Part shown: one piece after another, positions 19,818 to 32,352 of the stretch | How the letters are laid out: each line of letters opens with the position of its first letter | Numbering within the stretch: position 1 is the stretch's first letter | Source of the DNA: Nitratireductor mangrovi | Lineage (GTDB): Bacteria; Pseudomonadota; Alphaproteobacteria; Rhizobiales; Rhizobiaceae | Direction of reading: 5' to 3' | DNA length: 64,000 nucleotides | Assembly: GCF_007922615.2 (NCBI RefSeq) | Contig: NZ_CP042301.2 | Coordinates: 3,456,001 to 3,520,000, forward strand | The notes under the pieces: model-generated | Database searches by the model: none | Seen by the model: the letters and a program-made list of their open reading frames with translations, nothing else | Told to the model about the DNA's origin: nothing | Program-made: the position numbers and the translations under genes

Positions 19818-21132
19818 GTTGTCGCTTCTTCTTGCCGGCGCCCTGATGGGCGCCTCCGCAATGAGCGTCGTATACGGCCCCGCCGGCTCCTCCGCGATCG
19901 CGGCAGGGTCGGACACCTACCGCTACCTCGCCGTGTTTGGCGATATCTTCGAGCGCGTGCGGGCCCAGTACGTGACCCCGCCGGAAGATCGCAACCTGGT
20001 CGAGAGCGCCATCAACGGCATGCTGGCCTCGCTTGACCCGCATTCCTCCTATCTCAATCCGGACGACGCCAAGGACATGCGCGTCCAGACCAAGGGCGAG
20101 TTTGGCGGCCTCGGCATCGAGGTCACGATGGAGAACGAACTCGTCAAGGTCATCACGCCGATCGACGACACGCCCGCCTCGCGCGCCGGGGTGCTGGCCG
20201 GCGACCTGATCGCCGAAATCGACGGCGAGGACGTGCGCGGCCTTTCGCTCGCGGATGCGGTCGACAGGATGCGCGGCGGCGTCAACACCCCGATCGAATT
20301 GACCATCCTGCGCGAGGGCGCCGTCGAGCCGATCAAGATCACCATCATCCGCGACATCATCAAGGTGAAGGCGGTCAAGTCGCGCGTCGAGGAGGACGTC
20401 GGCTACCTGAAGATCACTTCCTTTACCGAGAAGACCTTCGACGACCTTCAGTCGGCGATCACCGGCATCCAGGAAGAGGTGCCCGCCGACAAGCTCAAGG
20501 GCTACGTGCTCGATCTGCGGCTCAACCCTGGCGGCCTGCTCGATCAGGCGGTCAGCGTGTCTGATTCCTTCCTCGACCGCGGCGAGATCGTGTCGACCCG
20601 CGGGCGTGATCCCAAGGATGTCACCCGCTTCGACGCCCGACCCGGCGATCTGGTCGGCGGCAAGCCGGTGATCGTGCTCGTCAATGGCGGTTCGGCCAGC
20701 GCGTCCGAGATCGTAGCCGGCGCGCTGCAGGATCATCGCCGGGCGACGATCCTCGGCACCCGCTCGTTCGGCAAGGGCTCGGTGCAGACGATCATTCCGC
20801 TGGCCGAGAATGGCGCCCTGCGGCTGACGACGGCGCTTTATTACACGCCCGCAGGCAAGTCGATCCAGGGCAAGGGCATTTCGCCCGACATCCGTGTCGA
20901 GCAGCCGCTGCCCGACGAACTGCTGGGCCGCGACGTGACCCGCGGTGAATCGGAGCTGCGTGGCCACATCAAGGGCGACGAGGAAAGCGACGAGGGTTCG
21001 GGTTCGGCCGCCTATGTGCCGCCGGAGCCCAAGGACGACGTCCAGCTGGCCTATGCTCTCGACCTGCTGCGCGGCGTGAAGACCGATCCGGCCTTCCCGC
21101 CCAATCCGGACCAGGCCGTCCTCAACCAGTAG
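19807..21132 (+). CDS. ctpA: C-terminal processing protease CtpA
   Basis: Periplasmic S41 serine protease that trims exported proteins, 441 residues. Start ATG 19807 has GGAAGG upstream and yields a clean signal peptide (MIRRLSLLLAGALMGAS). A PDZ domain follows (about 85-165: GEFGGLGIEV, TPASRAGVLAGDLI). The catalytic Ser-Lys dyad is visible in GGSASASEIVAGAL and, 25 residues on, FGKGSVQT. The C-terminal tail is acidic and Ser/Gly-rich. Coupled to the upstream EnvC-like gene, and followed by a strong hairpin. Confidence 0.95.
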   Translation: MIRRLSLLLAGALMGASAMSVVYGPAGSSAIAAGSDTYRYLAVFGDIFERVRAQYVTPPEDRNLVESAINGMLASLDPHSSYLNPDDAKDMRVQTKGEFGGLGIEVTMENELVKVITPIDDTPASRAGVLAGDLIAEIDGEDVRGLSLADAVDRMRGGVNTPIELTILREGAVEPIKITIIRDIIKVKAVKSRVEEDVGYLKITSFTEKTFDDLQSAITGIQEEVPADKLKGYVLDLRLNPGGLLDQAVSVSDSFLDRGEIVSTRGRDPKDVTRFDARPGDLVGGKPVIVLVNGGSASASEIVAGALQDHRRATILGTRSFGKGSVQTIIPLAENGALRLTTALYYTPAGKSIQGKGISPDIRVEQPLPDELLGRDVTRGESELRGHIKGDEESDEGSGSAAYVPPEPKDDVQLAYALDLLRGVKTDPAFPPNPDQAVLNQ

Positions 21133-21140
21133 CCAGTAGG

Positions 21141-21166
21141 GGCCCGCGCATTTCGATGCGCGGGCC
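21141..21166 (+). terminator. Hairpin after ctpA
   Basis: Perfect 11-bp stem GGCCCGCGCAT/ATGCGCGGGCC on a TTCG tetraloop, followed by GTCTCTCCCGGTTT. It lacks a continuous T-run but is very stable. An ATG inside the right arm (21156) is therefore unlikely to be a start codon. Confidence 0.75.
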
Positions 21167-21224
21167 GTCTCTCCCGGTTTCGCGTTTCGACCGGATCGCA
21201 TGTCATTCTGGAGAGGCTCTCAGC

Positions 21225-22391
21225 TTGCCACTCGACAAGCAGATCGAACGCCCGCTCGGACAGGACCGGCCCGCGCGCGAAGTAGCGCCGCGGGCGGCGG
21301 GTATGTTGCCGGGCCCCGGGCGCGTCGGCGGCGTCCTGCTTGCCGGCGCCGTGCTGGCCGCAGGCGGCGTGATCGCACTCCAGCCCGCCCCGTGGCGCCA
21401 GCCCGAGCCTGAAGTCGCCTCGACGCCGGCAGACCAGCCGGCGCCCCAGCCCAAGGAACTAGCGACGAACACGGAGCCGCCGGAACGGACTGCGCCGGCA
21501 GCGCCGTCGATCATTCGCGTGCCGGACGAGGATTCGAGCCAGAACGTGATCGTCATCCGCGATCCGTCGGCGCTCGGCCAGGACCTGCGGGTGGCCCACC
21601 TGCCCGACCGCGCCCTGCTCGAACAGTCCGCGCACGGTCCGCTGCCGATCAGGGGTGCCGACGGGCGCCGCCCGGTCGATGTCTATGCGCGTCCCTGGTC
21701 CGGCGCGCGCGGCGCGCGGGTCGCGATCGTCATCGGCGGGCTGGCGCTGTCGCAGACCGGCACCCAGGCCGCGATCGACAAGCTGCCGCCAGAGGTGACG
21801 CTGGCCTTCTCGCCGCAAGGCAACTCGATCGGCCGCTGGATGCAGGCGGCGCGCAGGCAAGGGCACGAGCTCTTGATGCAACTGCCGCTGGAACCCTTCG
21901 ACTACCCGAACATCAATCCCGGCCGCAGCACGCTCACCACGCAGGCGACAGCCGGGCAGAACATCGACAATCTGCACTTCGTCCTGGCGCGCACCACCAA
22001 CTATGTCGGGGTGATGAATTATATGGGCGCGCGATTCACGGCCGATCGCGACTCCTTTGCGCCGGTGATGCGCGAACTCGGCGCACGCGGCCTGCTTTAT
22101 CTCGACGACGGCACCTCGGCGCGCAGCCTGGCCAATGACCTCGCCACGGCAAGCAGGGTTCCCTACGCGCAAGGCGATACGCCGATCGACCAAGAGCGCG
22201 AGCGTGGCAAGATCCTTGAAAAGCTCGACGAGCTGGAGCGCACCGCCCGCGCCCGCGGCTTTGCGCTCGGCACCGGCTCGGCCTTCGATGTCACCATCGA
22301 TGCGGTGACGTCGTGGGTTGCCGAGGCCAAGAGGCGCGGCATCGAGATCGTCCCGGTCTCCGCCCTTGCCAACGATCCCGAGAAGGAATGA
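21225..22391 (+). CDS. Divergent polysaccharide deacetylase family protein
   Basis: Predicted periplasmic or membrane-anchored protein of the divergent polysaccharide deacetylase family (YibQ-like). A TTG start with GGAGAG about 12 bases upstream is preferred (388 residues), because the earlier ATG 21156 lies within the ctpA hairpin. One hydrophobic segment ([19 protein letters not shown]) is followed by a Pro/Glu-rich linker (about 55-110) and a deacetylase-like fold: [52 protein letters not shown] and a C-terminal [16 protein letters not shown]. The substrate is unknown. It often accompanies ctpA and rppH in this order. Confidence 0.87.
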   Translation: MPLDKQIERPLGQDRPAREVAPRAAGMLPGPGRVGGVLLAGAVLAAGGVIALQPAPWRQPEPEVASTPADQPAPQPKELATNTEPPERTAPAAPSIIRVPDEDSSQNVIVIRDPSALGQDLRVAHLPDRALLEQSAHGPLPIRGADGRRPVDVYARPWSGARGARVAIVIGGLALSQTGTQAAIDKLPPEVTLAFSPQGNSIGRWMQAARRQGHELLMQLPLEPFDYPNINPGRSTLTTQATAGQNIDNLHFVLARTTNYVGVMNYMGARFTADRDSFAPVMRELGARGLLYLDDGTSARSLANDLATASRVPYAQGDTPIDQERERGKILEKLDELERTARARGFALGTGSAFDVTIDAVTSWVAEAKRRGIEIVPVSALANDPEKE

Positions 22392-22395
22392 CGCA

Positions 22396-22917
22396 TTGGG
22401 CGACAAGACCCGTCTGGTGGACCCTCAAACCCTGCCATACCGGCCTTGCGTCGGCATCATGGTGCTGAACCGCGACGGGCTGGTCTGGGCCGGCCGTCGC
22501 ATCCACGAAACCGACAGCGAGATGAGCGGTTCGCAAAAGCTCTGGCAAATGCCGCAAGGCGGCATCGACAAGGGCGAGGAACCGTTGCCAGCCGCCCGCC
22601 GCGAGCTCTACGAAGAAACCGGCATCAAGACGGTTTCGCTCGTCGCCGAGGCGCCGCGCTGGATCAACTACGACCTGCCGGCACACCTTGTCGGCATCGC
22701 GCTCAAGGGCAAGTTTCGCGGCCAAACCCAGAAATGGTTTGCCTTCCGCTTCGAGGGCGACGACGACGAAATCCGCATCAACCCGCCGCCCGGGGGCCAC
22801 GAGGCCGAGTTCGACGCCTGGGCCTGGAAGCCGATGCGCGACCTGCCGAACCTCGTGGTGCCGTTCAAGCGCAGCGTCTACGACGAGGTGCTGGCCGCCT
22901 TCGCGCACCTCGCCTGA
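22396..22917 (+). CDS. rppH: RNA pyrophosphohydrolase RppH
   Basis: Nudix hydrolase that removes pyrophosphate from mRNA 5' ends and starts decay. The TTG start four bases after the previous stop, with AAGGA upstream, gives 173 residues. The start region [20 protein letters not shown] is typical of RppH, and the Nudix box is [20 protein letters not shown] continuing TG, with all catalytic glutamates. [12 protein letters not shown] and the C-terminal [12 protein letters not shown] complete the family pattern. Last gene of the ctpA-deacetylase-rppH series. Confidence 0.95.
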   Translation: MGDKTRLVDPQTLPYRPCVGIMVLNRDGLVWAGRRIHETDSEMSGSQKLWQMPQGGIDKGEEPLPAARRELYEETGIKTVSLVAEAPRWINYDLPAHLVGIALKGKFRGQTQKWFAFRFEGDDDEIRINPPPGGHEAEFDAWAWKPMRDLPNLVVPFKRSVYDEVLAAFAHLA

Positions 22918-22954
22918 CGGTGCGGCTTTTCGTCGTCTGGATGCTGGCCGTTGC

Positions 22955-23341
22955 CTAGGCGCCGGCCAGTTCGTCGATGATCGGGCACTCCGGCCGCTCG
23001 TCGCCATGGCAATGGGCGACGAGATGGCTCAGCGCGTCGCGTAGCCCTTTCAGCTCTGCGATCTTGCGATCAATCTCGGTGAGCTTGGCTTTCGCGATAG
23101 TCTTGACGTCGGCGCTTTCGCGCTCGCGGTCATTGTAGAGCGACAGCAATTGCCGACATTCGGCGACCGAGAAGCCGAGCCCGCGTGCCCTTTGCAGAAA
23201 GCGCAGCCTGTGCACGTCCGACGTCGAATAGTCGCGATAGCCATTGCCGGACCGGTCCGGCTTCAGAAGCCCGATATCCTCGTAGTAGCGGATCGTCTTC
23301 GCCGGCAGGCCCGAGCGTTCGGCCGCATGTCCGATGTTCAT
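22955..23341 (-). CDS. cueR: CueR-type copper-responsive MerR regulator
   Basis: MerR-family activator sensing cytoplasmic Cu(I), 128 residues from the ATG at 23341 (an upstream in-frame start at 23380 would add 13 residues). The N-terminal winged helix is MNIGHAAERSGLPAKTIRYY. The metal loop carries C111 and C119 in CHGDERPECPI, matching the two-cysteine Cu(I) site of CueR. It is 48 bp downstream of copA on the same strand, so copA-cueR probably form an operon. A MerR-type operator lies in front of copA. A GC-rich inverted repeat (22944-22969) overlaps its stop codon and may end convergent transcription. Confidence 0.93.
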   Translation of the reverse strand: MNIGHAAERSGLPAKTIRYYEDIGLLKPDRSGNGYRDYSTSDVHRLRFLQRARGLGFSVAECRQLLSLYNDRERESADVKTIAKAKLTEIDRKIAELKGLRDALSHLVAHCHGDERPECPIIDELAGA

Positions 23342-23389
23342 GTCATCACCCTTCCGTTTGGCCGGAAACTTTCCAGACACCTGTGCTGT

Positions 23390-25897
23390 TCATTTCAACG
23401 AGAGCGTCCTTAGCCGCAGCGCGTTGCCGATGACGGACACCGAAGAGAGGCTCATGGCGGCGGCCGCGATCATCGGCGACAACAGCGTGCCGAAGACCGG
23501 GTAGAGCACGCCCGCCGCCACCGGCACGCCAAGCGCGTTGTAGGCGAAGGCGAAGAAAAGGTTCTGGCGGATGTTTCGGATGGTGGCTTGCGCCAGGGTA
23601 CGGGCGCGCACGATGCCGGTCAGATCGCCCTTGACCAGCGTGATGCCTGCACTCTCCATCGCCACGTCGGCGCCCGTGCCCATTGCAATGCCGACATCGG
23701 CGGCGGCCAGCGCCGGCGCATCATTGACGCCGTCGCCGGCGACCGCGACTCTGGCGCCGCCGGCGCGCAGTTCCTCGACCAGCCGCTGCTTGTCCTCGGG
23801 CAGCATTCCGGCCCGAACGTCATCGATGCCGAGTTTCCCGGCTACAGCTTGCGCCGTGCGTTCGTTGTCGCCGGTCGCCATGATGATCCTGAGGCCGCTT
23901 TCATGCAGGTCGCGAATGGCGTCCGCCGTGGTCGCCTTGATCGGATCGGCGACGGCGAGGAGGCCGGCCGCTCGACCATTGATAGCAACGAACATCGCCG
24001 TCTTGCCTTCGCCAGCGAGCGCATCGGCCTTTTCGGCCAGCGCACCGACGTCGATCCCGAGGTCGTCCATCATCGCCCGGTTGCCGAGCGCGACCTCGCG
24101 ACCGTCGACCTTGCCGCGCACGCCCTTGCCCGTCACCGCGTCGAAATCGGTTGCCTGTTTCAGGTCGATGTTGCGCTCCGTGGCGCCGGCCACGATCGCT
24201 TCGGCCAACGGATGTTCCGACCCTTTTTCCAGGCTTCCTGCACGCACGAGGACATCGTCCTCGGAAAAACCTTCGGCAGTGGCCACGTCGGTGAGCTTCG
24301 GCCGGCCTTCGGTCAGGGTCCCGGTCTTGTCGACGATCAGCGTGTCTACGCTGGCGAAGCGCTCGAGCGCTTCCGCATCCCTGATCAGCACGCCGGCCTG
24401 CGCGCCCCTGCCCGTCGCCGTCATGATCGACATCGGCGTTGCCAGCCCCAGGGCGCATGGGCAGGCGATGATCAGCACCGAGACCGCCGAGACGATGGCG
24501 AAGATCATTGAGGGCGAAGGGCCAAAGAGGGCCCAGACGACAAAGGCCGCGATCGCGACCAGCACGACCGTGGGGACGAAATAGAACGACACGCGATCGG
24601 CCAGCCCCTGGATCGGCGCGCGCGAACGCTGCGCCTTGGCGACCATCTCGACGATCCGCGACAGCATGGTTTCGGCGCCGACCTTGTCGGCAGTGATCAC
24701 GAGGGTGCCGTTCTTGTTGAGCGTTCCGCCGGTAACCGTGTCGCCCTCCACCTTCTCCACCGGTACCGGCTCGCCGGTGATCATCGATTCATCGACCGAG
24801 GAGCGGCCCTCGGCCACGGTGCCGTCGACCGGCACGCCGTCGCCCGGCCGTACGCGTAGCCGGTCGCCTGCGACCACTTCGTCGAGCGGCACGTCGCTTT
24901 CCGTACCATCGTCTGCGATGCGTCGCGCCGTCTTCGGCGACAGGTCGAGCAGGGCGCGGATTGCCGAGCCCGTGCGTTCGCGCGCCTTGAGTTCCAGCAC
25001 CTGGCCGACGAAGACCAGCGCGACGATGACCGCGGAGGCCTCGAAATAGACCGGCACCGCGCCGCCATGGCCGCGGAACTGGTGCGGAAAGATGCCGGGG
25101 AAAAGGGTGGCGACGACACTGTGGAGATAGGCGGTGCCGACCCCGATCGCGATCAGCGTCCACATGTTGGGGCTGCGGTTCTCGATCGACTGCCAGCCGC
25201 GCTCGAAGAACGGTATCGCCGCCCACAGGACCACAGGCGTCGCCAGCGCCAGTTCGGCCCAGACGGCAACCCGCTCGCCAAGCCAGTCGCGGACCGGCAA
25301 GCCGACCATCGGTCCCATGGCGATGACGAGCAGCGGCAGCGCCAGTCCGGCGCTGACCCACAGCCTGCGCGTGAAGTCGACCAGTTCCGGGTTCGGTCCC
25401 TCCTCGCCGGTGGGCACGCCCATCGGTTCCAGCGCCATGCCGCATTTGGGACAGGAGCCGGGCGCGTCACGCACGATCTCCGGATGCATCGGACAGGTGT
25501 ATTGCGTACCGGCAGGCATTGGCTCGGGCGCCGGCCGGTCGCCGAGATAGCTTTCCGGATCGGCCTCGAACTTCTGCTTGCAGCGTGCGGAGCAGAAATA
25601 GAAACCCTCGCCGGCATGGCGACAAAAATGCTCCGCGCTCGCGCGGTCGACCTTCATGCCGCAGACCGGGTCGGTTGCCTCGACGAAGGCTTCGGGCGAC
25701 TTTTTGAACTTCGCTTGGCAACCGGTGCTGCAGAAATGGAAAACATGGCCGTCATGCTCGACGCTCGGCTTGCCGGCCGAGGGATCGACGGTCATGCCGC
25801 AAACGGGGTCGCGGACCACCTTTCCGGCTTCCGGCCCGGTGTGATCGGCGCAGCACGCCGCCCCTGTATGTTGGTGGCTGTGGGTGTCGTGGGCCAT
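23390..25897 (-). CDS. copA: Copper-exporting P1B-type ATPase CopA with two YHS domains
   Basis: Pumps Cu(I) out of the cytoplasm. The 835-residue protein has an unusual N-terminus: a His/Cys-rich leader (residues 1-20), two YHS-type domains (about 29-73 with DPVCGM and FCSTGC; about 76-118 with DPVCGM and FCSARC), then a heavy-metal-binding motif ([20 protein letters not shown], 133-152). The ATPase core follows with the phosphatase loop TGEP, the membrane metal site [12 protein letters not shown], the phosphorylation site DKTGTLTEG and [10 protein letters not shown]. It is preceded by a CueR-type promoter and followed by cueR; sodC is upstream. Confidence 0.96.
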   Translation of the reverse strand: MAHDTHSHQHTGAACCADHTGPEAGKVVRDPVCGMTVDPSAGKPSVEHDGHVFHFCSTGCQAKFKKSPEAFVEATDPVCGMKVDRASAEHFCRHAGEGFYFCSARCKQKFEADPESYLGDRPAPEPMPAGTQYTCPMHPEIVRDAPGSCPKCGMALEPMGVPTGEEGPNPELVDFTRRLWVSAGLALPLLVIAMGPMVGLPVRDWLGERVAVWAELALATPVVLWAAIPFFERGWQSIENRSPNMWTLIAIGVGTAYLHSVVATLFPGIFPHQFRGHGGAVPVYFEASAVIVALVFVGQVLELKARERTGSAIRALLDLSPKTARRIADDGTESDVPLDEVVAGDRLRVRPGDGVPVDGTVAEGRSSVDESMITGEPVPVEKVEGDTVTGGTLNKNGTLVITADKVGAETMLSRIVEMVAKAQRSRAPIQGLADRVSFYFVPTVVLVAIAAFVVWALFGPSPSMIFAIVSAVSVLIIACPCALGLATPMSIMTATGRGAQAGVLIRDAEALERFASVDTLIVDKTGTLTEGRPKLTDVATAEGFSEDDVLVRAGSLEKGSEHPLAEAIVAGATERNIDLKQATDFDAVTGKGVRGKVDGREVALGNRAMMDDLGIDVGALAEKADALAGEGKTAMFVAINGRAAGLLAVADPIKATTADAIRDLHESGLRIIMATGDNERTAQAVAGKLGIDDVRAGMLPEDKQRLVEELRAGGARVAVAGDGVNDAPALAAADVGIAMGTGADVAMESAGITLVKGDLTGIVRARTLAQATIRNIRQNLFFAFAYNALGVPVAAGVLYPVFGTLLSPMIAAAAMSLSSVSVIGNALRLRTLSLK

Positions 25898-25942
25898 CTG
25901 TGGTCGTGCTCCGTCGGGAGAGAAAATTCTTCAGGCCAAACA

Positions 25943-25973
25943 CAGATAGACCTTCCAGTCACTGGAAGATCAA
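25943..25973 (-). promoter_or_regulatory. CueR operator and 19-bp-spacer promoter of copA
   Basis: On the minus strand TTGATC (-35) and TATCTG (-10) are separated by exactly 19 bases. The spacer carries the perfect dyad CTTCCAG-TGA-CTGGAAG (25952-25968), the classic layout of MerR/CueR-activated copper promoters. Confidence 0.9.
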
Positions 25974-26008
25974 CAGCTTTTTTTTAGAGCGTCGAAACCG
26001 GCTCCGGC

Positions 26009-26521
26009 TTACCGCCTGACGACCCCACAGGCGATGCGGTCGCCGGCGTCGCCGGAAGGCTGGCTCGCGTAGTCGTCGGGGTCGGAGTGCACGATCACGG
26101 CAGTCCCGTCGCCGTCCAGCAAAGGATGCGCACCGTCTTCCAGCGAGACACGGTCGGTGAAGAACTCGACCTTGAGCACGCCGTTTTCAGCGACATAGAC
26201 ATTGGGCAGATCACCGGGATGAGGGCCATGCTCGGCATTGATGCCATGCGCGCGGTCGCCCGCGATGTGCCCGCCCGCCGATTTGAAGCCGTCCCCGACG
26301 GTGCATTGTCCGGTCTCGTGAAGGTGAAGCCCGTGCGGACCGGGCGGAAGTCCGATCATCTCGACAATGATGCGCAGCGTTCCTGAACGCGTCGTCTCGA
26401 AGCTGACCGTGCCGGCCTCGGCTTCGGCCGGATCGATCATGTTTGCCGCCGCCGTGGGACCCTGGGCATGGGCCACGGACATTCCGGAGGCAAAAAGTAT
26501 CGCGCCGATGACGATTTTCAT
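26009..26521 (-). CDS. sodC: Periplasmic Cu/Zn superoxide dismutase
   Basis: Dismutates superoxide in the periplasm, 170 residues from the ATG at 26521; a TTG nine bases earlier is less likely. A signal peptide (MKIVIGAILFASGMSVAHAQ) precedes the mature enzyme. Copper/zinc ligands are visible: H66 and H68 in GLHLHETG, the disulfide Cys in GQCTVGDGFKSAGGH, histidines in AHGINAEHGPHPGDLPN, then VIVHSDPDDY and the closing AGDRIACGVV. It lies upstream of the copA operon on the same strand, fitting a copper-linked module. Confidence 0.95.
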   Translation of the reverse strand: MKIVIGAILFASGMSVAHAQGPTAAANMIDPAEAEAGTVSFETTRSGTLRIIVEMIGLPPGPHGLHLHETGQCTVGDGFKSAGGHIAGDRAHGINAEHGPHPGDLPNVYVAENGVLKVEFFTDRVSLEDGAHPLLDGDGTAVIVHSDPDDYASQPSGDAGDRIACGVVRR

Positions 26522-26585
26522 GAGTTCCAACCTTGTCCCGATTGCAACCGGACAACGGTCTTCGGCTGCCTATCGTTCCGTCAAC

Positions 26586-26611
26586 AAAAAAGCCGGGCTG
26601 TGCGCCCGGCT
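26586..26611 (-). terminator. Rho-independent terminator of the atp operon
   Basis: On the minus strand an 8-bp perfect stem AGCCGGGC/GCCCGGCT with a 5-nt loop is followed by TTTTTT, 28 bp after the atpC stop codon. Confidence 0.9.
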
Positions 26612-26638
26612 TCCGCATTCCCGAAACGTACCGTTCCT

Positions 26639-27046
26639 TCACGCCGGCAGGATCGCGCCTTCGAGCGTGGTGAGTTGCCCCAGATAGGCTTCGGCCTTGG
26701 TCTTCGCGGCCTCATCCTTGGCGTCGGCGACGTCCTCGCGCGCGTCCTGGATGCGGCGGGCGAGTTCCTCGCGGTCGATTTCGTCGACTCGGGTCGCCGA
26801 TTCGGCGAGCAGCGTGCAGGATTCCGGCAGGATGTCGGCAAACCCGCCGAAAACGACATAGCGGTCGGATTTGCCGGACGCCGTCTTCACCGTGACCACG
26901 CCCGGCTTGACCGTGGTCATCACCGGGGCGTGTTTCGCCATCACCGTCATCTCGCCCTCGGCACCGGGCACGATGACCGATTCGACCTCCTCGGAAACAA
27001 GGAGCCGCTCGGGCGAGACGAGTTCGAACTTGAAGGATTCAGCCAT
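26639..27046 (-). CDS. atpC: F1F0 ATP synthase epsilon subunit
   Basis: Central-stalk epsilon subunit, regulating ATP hydrolysis. The 135-residue protein starts MAESFKFELVSPERLL, contains VIVPGAEGEMTVMAKHAPVM (the conserved beta-sandwich signature) and ends in two helices rich in E/A/R. It is the last gene of the atpHAGDC operon and, unusually, is separated from atpD by an unrelated gene. The terminator follows directly. Confidence 0.97.
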   Translation of the reverse strand: MAESFKFELVSPERLLVSEEVESVIVPGAEGEMTVMAKHAPVMTTVKPGVVTVKTASGKSDRYVVFGGFADILPESCTLLAESATRVDEIDREELARRIQDAREDVADAKDEAAKTKAEAYLGQLTTLEGAILPA

Positions 27047-27048
27047 GG

Positions 27049-27501
27049 CTAAAGCTCTTTTCCCAGATACTCTGCGCTCTTGTCCGGCCGAAACTCCAAA
27101 ATGGGCGCGTCCGGGTCATTTTCTTCGGTTACTCGAACCGGCTTCCCCACCGTTGCGGCCAACCAGAAACAGAACTCCTTCAGCTGATCCAGAGCAGGTT
27201 GGCCAGATATGTCTGTCGGTACGAAGTCCAATTCGATCTCGCCATCGGTCCAGAAATGACATTTCAGTCCCTTGTCCAGGACATCAACAATCATCGCATG
27301 GGCGATGTCGTGGTCAACCTCCGCTGTGCTCCCAGGTAAGATACCAAGTTCGCCGTTGCGGTAGCAGCAATACGTCCAAGATCCGTTGGCCATGGCCTGA
27401 AGGAACCTGTCCCAGTCCACAACCGAGCTGCCCGGCACAATAATGTCGCGCAGCCCGCCATCCCAGGCGAAATGTTTAGCGACTTCCGCCCAAAGCACCA
27501 A
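27049..27501 (-). CDS. Orphan 150-residue protein between atpD and atpC
   Basis: Unrecognised protein. It reads from TTG (or GTG 27498) four bases after the atpD stop, with no good ribosome-binding site, so translation probably depends on coupling; it ends two bases before the atpC start. No signal peptide, membrane helix or known motif is apparent. The sequence looks globular with several aromatic and acidic stretches (WAEVAKHFAWDGG, WTYCCYRNGELG, CHFWTDGEIELDFVPT). The DNA is visibly AT-richer than atpD and atpC, which suggests later arrival. An immunity-protein-like fold is conceivable but unproven. Confidence 0.7.
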   Translation of the reverse strand: MVLWAEVAKHFAWDGGLRDIIVPGSSVVDWDRFLQAMANGSWTYCCYRNGELGILPGSTAEVDHDIAHAMIVDVLDKGLKCHFWTDGEIELDFVPTDISGQPALDQLKEFCFWLAATVGKPVRVTEENDPDAPILEFRPDKSAEYLGKEL

Positions 27502-27505
27502 CGGG

Positions 27506-30011
<2,506 letters not shown>

Positions 30012-30029
30012 GACGTTGTTCCGTCAGCC

Positions 30030-31559
30030 TCAGGCGAAGTTCTTGGCGAAGGCGTCGATCTCGGCTTTCAGCTTGTCGCGCAGGTCGTCCGACAGCGCCT
30101 TCTCCTTGCGGATCGCCTCCAGCACGCTCTTGCCTTCGGTGCGAAGATGCGTGAGCAGCCCCTGTTCGAAGCGGCCGACATTCGCCAGGGCGAGCTTGTC
30201 GAGATAGCCGTTGACGCCGGCGAAGATCACCGCGACCTGCTCCTCGGTCTTGAGCGGCGAGAACTGCGGCTGCTTCAGAAGCTCGGTCAGGCGCGCACCA
30301 CGATTGAGCAGGCGCTGCGTCGCCGCGTCGAGGTCGGAGCCAAACTGTGCGAAGGCGGCCATTTCGCGATACTGGGCAAGCTCGCCCTTGATCGAGCCGG
30401 CGACCTGCTTCATCGCCTTGACCTGCGCCGACGATCCGACACGCGACACCGACAGGCCGACGTTCACGGCCGGGCGGATGCCCTGGAAGAACAGGTTGGT
30501 CTCGAGGAAGATCTGGCCGTCGGTGATCGAGATCACGTTGGTCGGGATGTAGGCCGAAACGTCGTTCGCCTGGGTTTCGATGACCGGCAGCGCGGTGAGC
30601 GAACCCGAACCGTTGTCGTCGTTCATCTTGGCGGCGCGCTCGAGCAGGCGCGAATGCAGGTAGAAGACGTCGCCCGGATAGGCTTCGCGGCCGGGCGGAC
30701 GGCGCAGGAGCAGCGACATCTGGCGGTAGGCGACGGCCTGCTTGGAAAGATCGTCATAGGCGATCACGGCATGCTTGCCGTTGTCGCGGAAATATTCGCC
30801 CATGGCGCAGCCGGCGAACGGCGCCAGGAACTGCATCGGCGCCGGGTCGGAGGCGGTCGCCGCGATCACCACGGAATATTCGAGCGCACCGCGCTCCTCG
30901 AGCACCTTGACGAACTGCGCCACGGTCGAGCGCTTCTGGCCGACAGCGACGTAGACGCAATAGAGCTTGAGGCTTTCGTCGTCGCCGTCATTGAGCGGCT
31001 TCTGGTTGAGGAAGGTGTCGAGCACGATCGCGGTCTTGCCGGTCTGGCGGTCGCCGATGATCAGCTCACGCTGGCCGCGGCCGATCGGGATCAGCGCGTC
31101 GATCGCCTTGAGGCCGGTCGACATCGGCTCATGAACCGACTTGCGCGGAATGATGCCGGGCGCCTTGACGTCGACGCGGCGGCGTTCGGCAGCCTCGATC
31201 GGGCCCTTGCCGTCGATCGGGTTGCCGAGTGCATCGACGACGCGGCCGAGCAGGCCGGGACCGACCGGCACGTCGACGATGGCGCCGGTCCGCTTGACGG
31301 TGTCACCTTCCTTGATGTCGCGGTCGTTGCCGAAGATGACGACGCCGACATTGTCGCTTTCGAGGTTCAGCGCCATGCCGCGGATGCCACCGGGGAACTC
31401 GACCATCTCGCCAGCCTGGACATTGTCGAGGCCGTAGACGCGCGCAATGCCGTCACCGACGGAGAGAACCTGACCAACCTCTGAGACTTCGGCTTCCTTG
31501 CCGAAATTCTTGATCTGGTCCTTCAGAATTGCGGAGATTTCCGCGGCCCGGATATCCAT
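30030..31559 (-). CDS. atpA: F1F0 ATP synthase alpha subunit
   Basis: Non-catalytic nucleotide-binding subunit, 509 residues, normal length. The ATG at 31559 overlaps the atpH stop by one base (TGATG), and [20 protein letters not shown] is the expected N-terminus. Walker [32 protein letters not shown] and the C-terminal [18 protein letters not shown] are clear. Part of atpHAGDC. Confidence 0.98.
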   Translation of the reverse strand: MDIRAAEISAILKDQIKNFGKEAEVSEVGQVLSVGDGIARVYGLDNVQAGEMVEFPGGIRGMALNLESDNVGVVIFGNDRDIKEGDTVKRTGAIVDVPVGPGLLGRVVDALGNPIDGKGPIEAAERRRVDVKAPGIIPRKSVHEPMSTGLKAIDALIPIGRGQRELIIGDRQTGKTAIVLDTFLNQKPLNDGDDESLKLYCVYVAVGQKRSTVAQFVKVLEERGALEYSVVIAATASDPAPMQFLAPFAGCAMGEYFRDNGKHAVIAYDDLSKQAVAYRQMSLLLRRPPGREAYPGDVFYLHSRLLERAAKMNDDNGSGSLTALPVIETQANDVSAYIPTNVISITDGQIFLETNLFFQGIRPAVNVGLSVSRVGSSAQVKAMKQVAGSIKGELAQYREMAAFAQFGSDLDAATQRLLNRGARLTELLKQPQFSPLKTEEQVAVIFAGVNGYLDKLALANVGRFEQGLLTHLRTEGKSVLEAIRKEKALSDDLRDKLKAEIDAFAKNFA

Positions 31560-32119
31560 CAGCCGACCTCTTTCAGTGCAAGCTTGAGCGAATTGAGTTT
31601 TGTCTTGAGCGACGTGTCGATCTGGCGCGAACCAATCCTGACGATGAGACCGCCGAGCAAGGAGGGATCGACGGTCAGGTTGATGGCGACATCCTTGCCG
31701 GCCACACCCTTGAGCGTCGCTTCGAGTTCCTTGCGCTGCGCGGCCGTCAGGTCGTGCGCGGACGTTACCTCGGCGGCGATCTCGCCGCGCTGCTCGGCAG
31801 CGATGCGGCGGAAGGCCTTGATGATGCCGGGGATGGCGAAGAGCCGGCGGTTCCGGGCAACGACGCGCAGAAAATTGGCGACGAGGCCCGTCAGCCCGGC
31901 CTTGGCGACGATGGCCGACATCGCCTTGAACTGGTCGTCCGCCGAAAAGACCGGGCTGGTGATCAGCCGCTGCAGATCGTCGCTGTCGGCGAGCATCGCC
32001 TCGAAACCGGTAAGGTCGTTCTCCACCTGCTCGACCGACTTGGCCTCGAGCGCCAGGTCGAAAAGCGATCCGGCATAGCGCTCGGCGACATCGGAAACGG
32101 GTGAAGTAGACTGTGCCAC
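31559..32119 (-). CDS. atpH: F1F0 ATP synthase delta subunit
   Basis: Peripheral-stalk subunit that joins F1 to the b subunits, 186 residues. Motifs: [15 protein letters not shown] at the start, [19 protein letters not shown] in the middle and [20 protein letters not shown] followed by SLKTKLNSL at the end. First gene of the F1 operon; F0 genes are not in this window, as usual in alphaproteobacteria. The 233-bp upstream region (32120-32352) has AT-rich sequence near 32190-32210, possibly the operon promoter, but no convincing hexamers. Confidence 0.96.
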   Translation of the reverse strand: MAQSTSPVSDVAERYAGSLFDLALEAKSVEQVENDLTGFEAMLADSDDLQRLITSPVFSADDQFKAMSAIVAKAGLTGLVANFLRVVARNRRLFAIPGIIKAFRRIAAEQRGEIAAEVTSAHDLTAAQRKELEATLKGVAGKDVAINLTVDPSLLGGLIVRIGSRQIDTSLKTKLNSLKLALKEVG

Positions 32120-32352
32120 GAACGGTCTTCTCTTCCTGGGAAGGCCGCAAGATTTCTGCGCAAGCGGACGATGCCGGCTAAATCTTTGACCTTATTGATT
32201 AATTCCAACCACGAAGGCGGTCACGCCGCATCCCCCGGCCGAAAGTCGCTTGCCGTCTAGCACACGCTTCCGGGACTCGCAACAACCCGCAACGTCAGCC
32301 TTCCCGGCACTTTTGTCGCATCCGTGCGCACTTTGCGACAGCGCCTCGCCGG

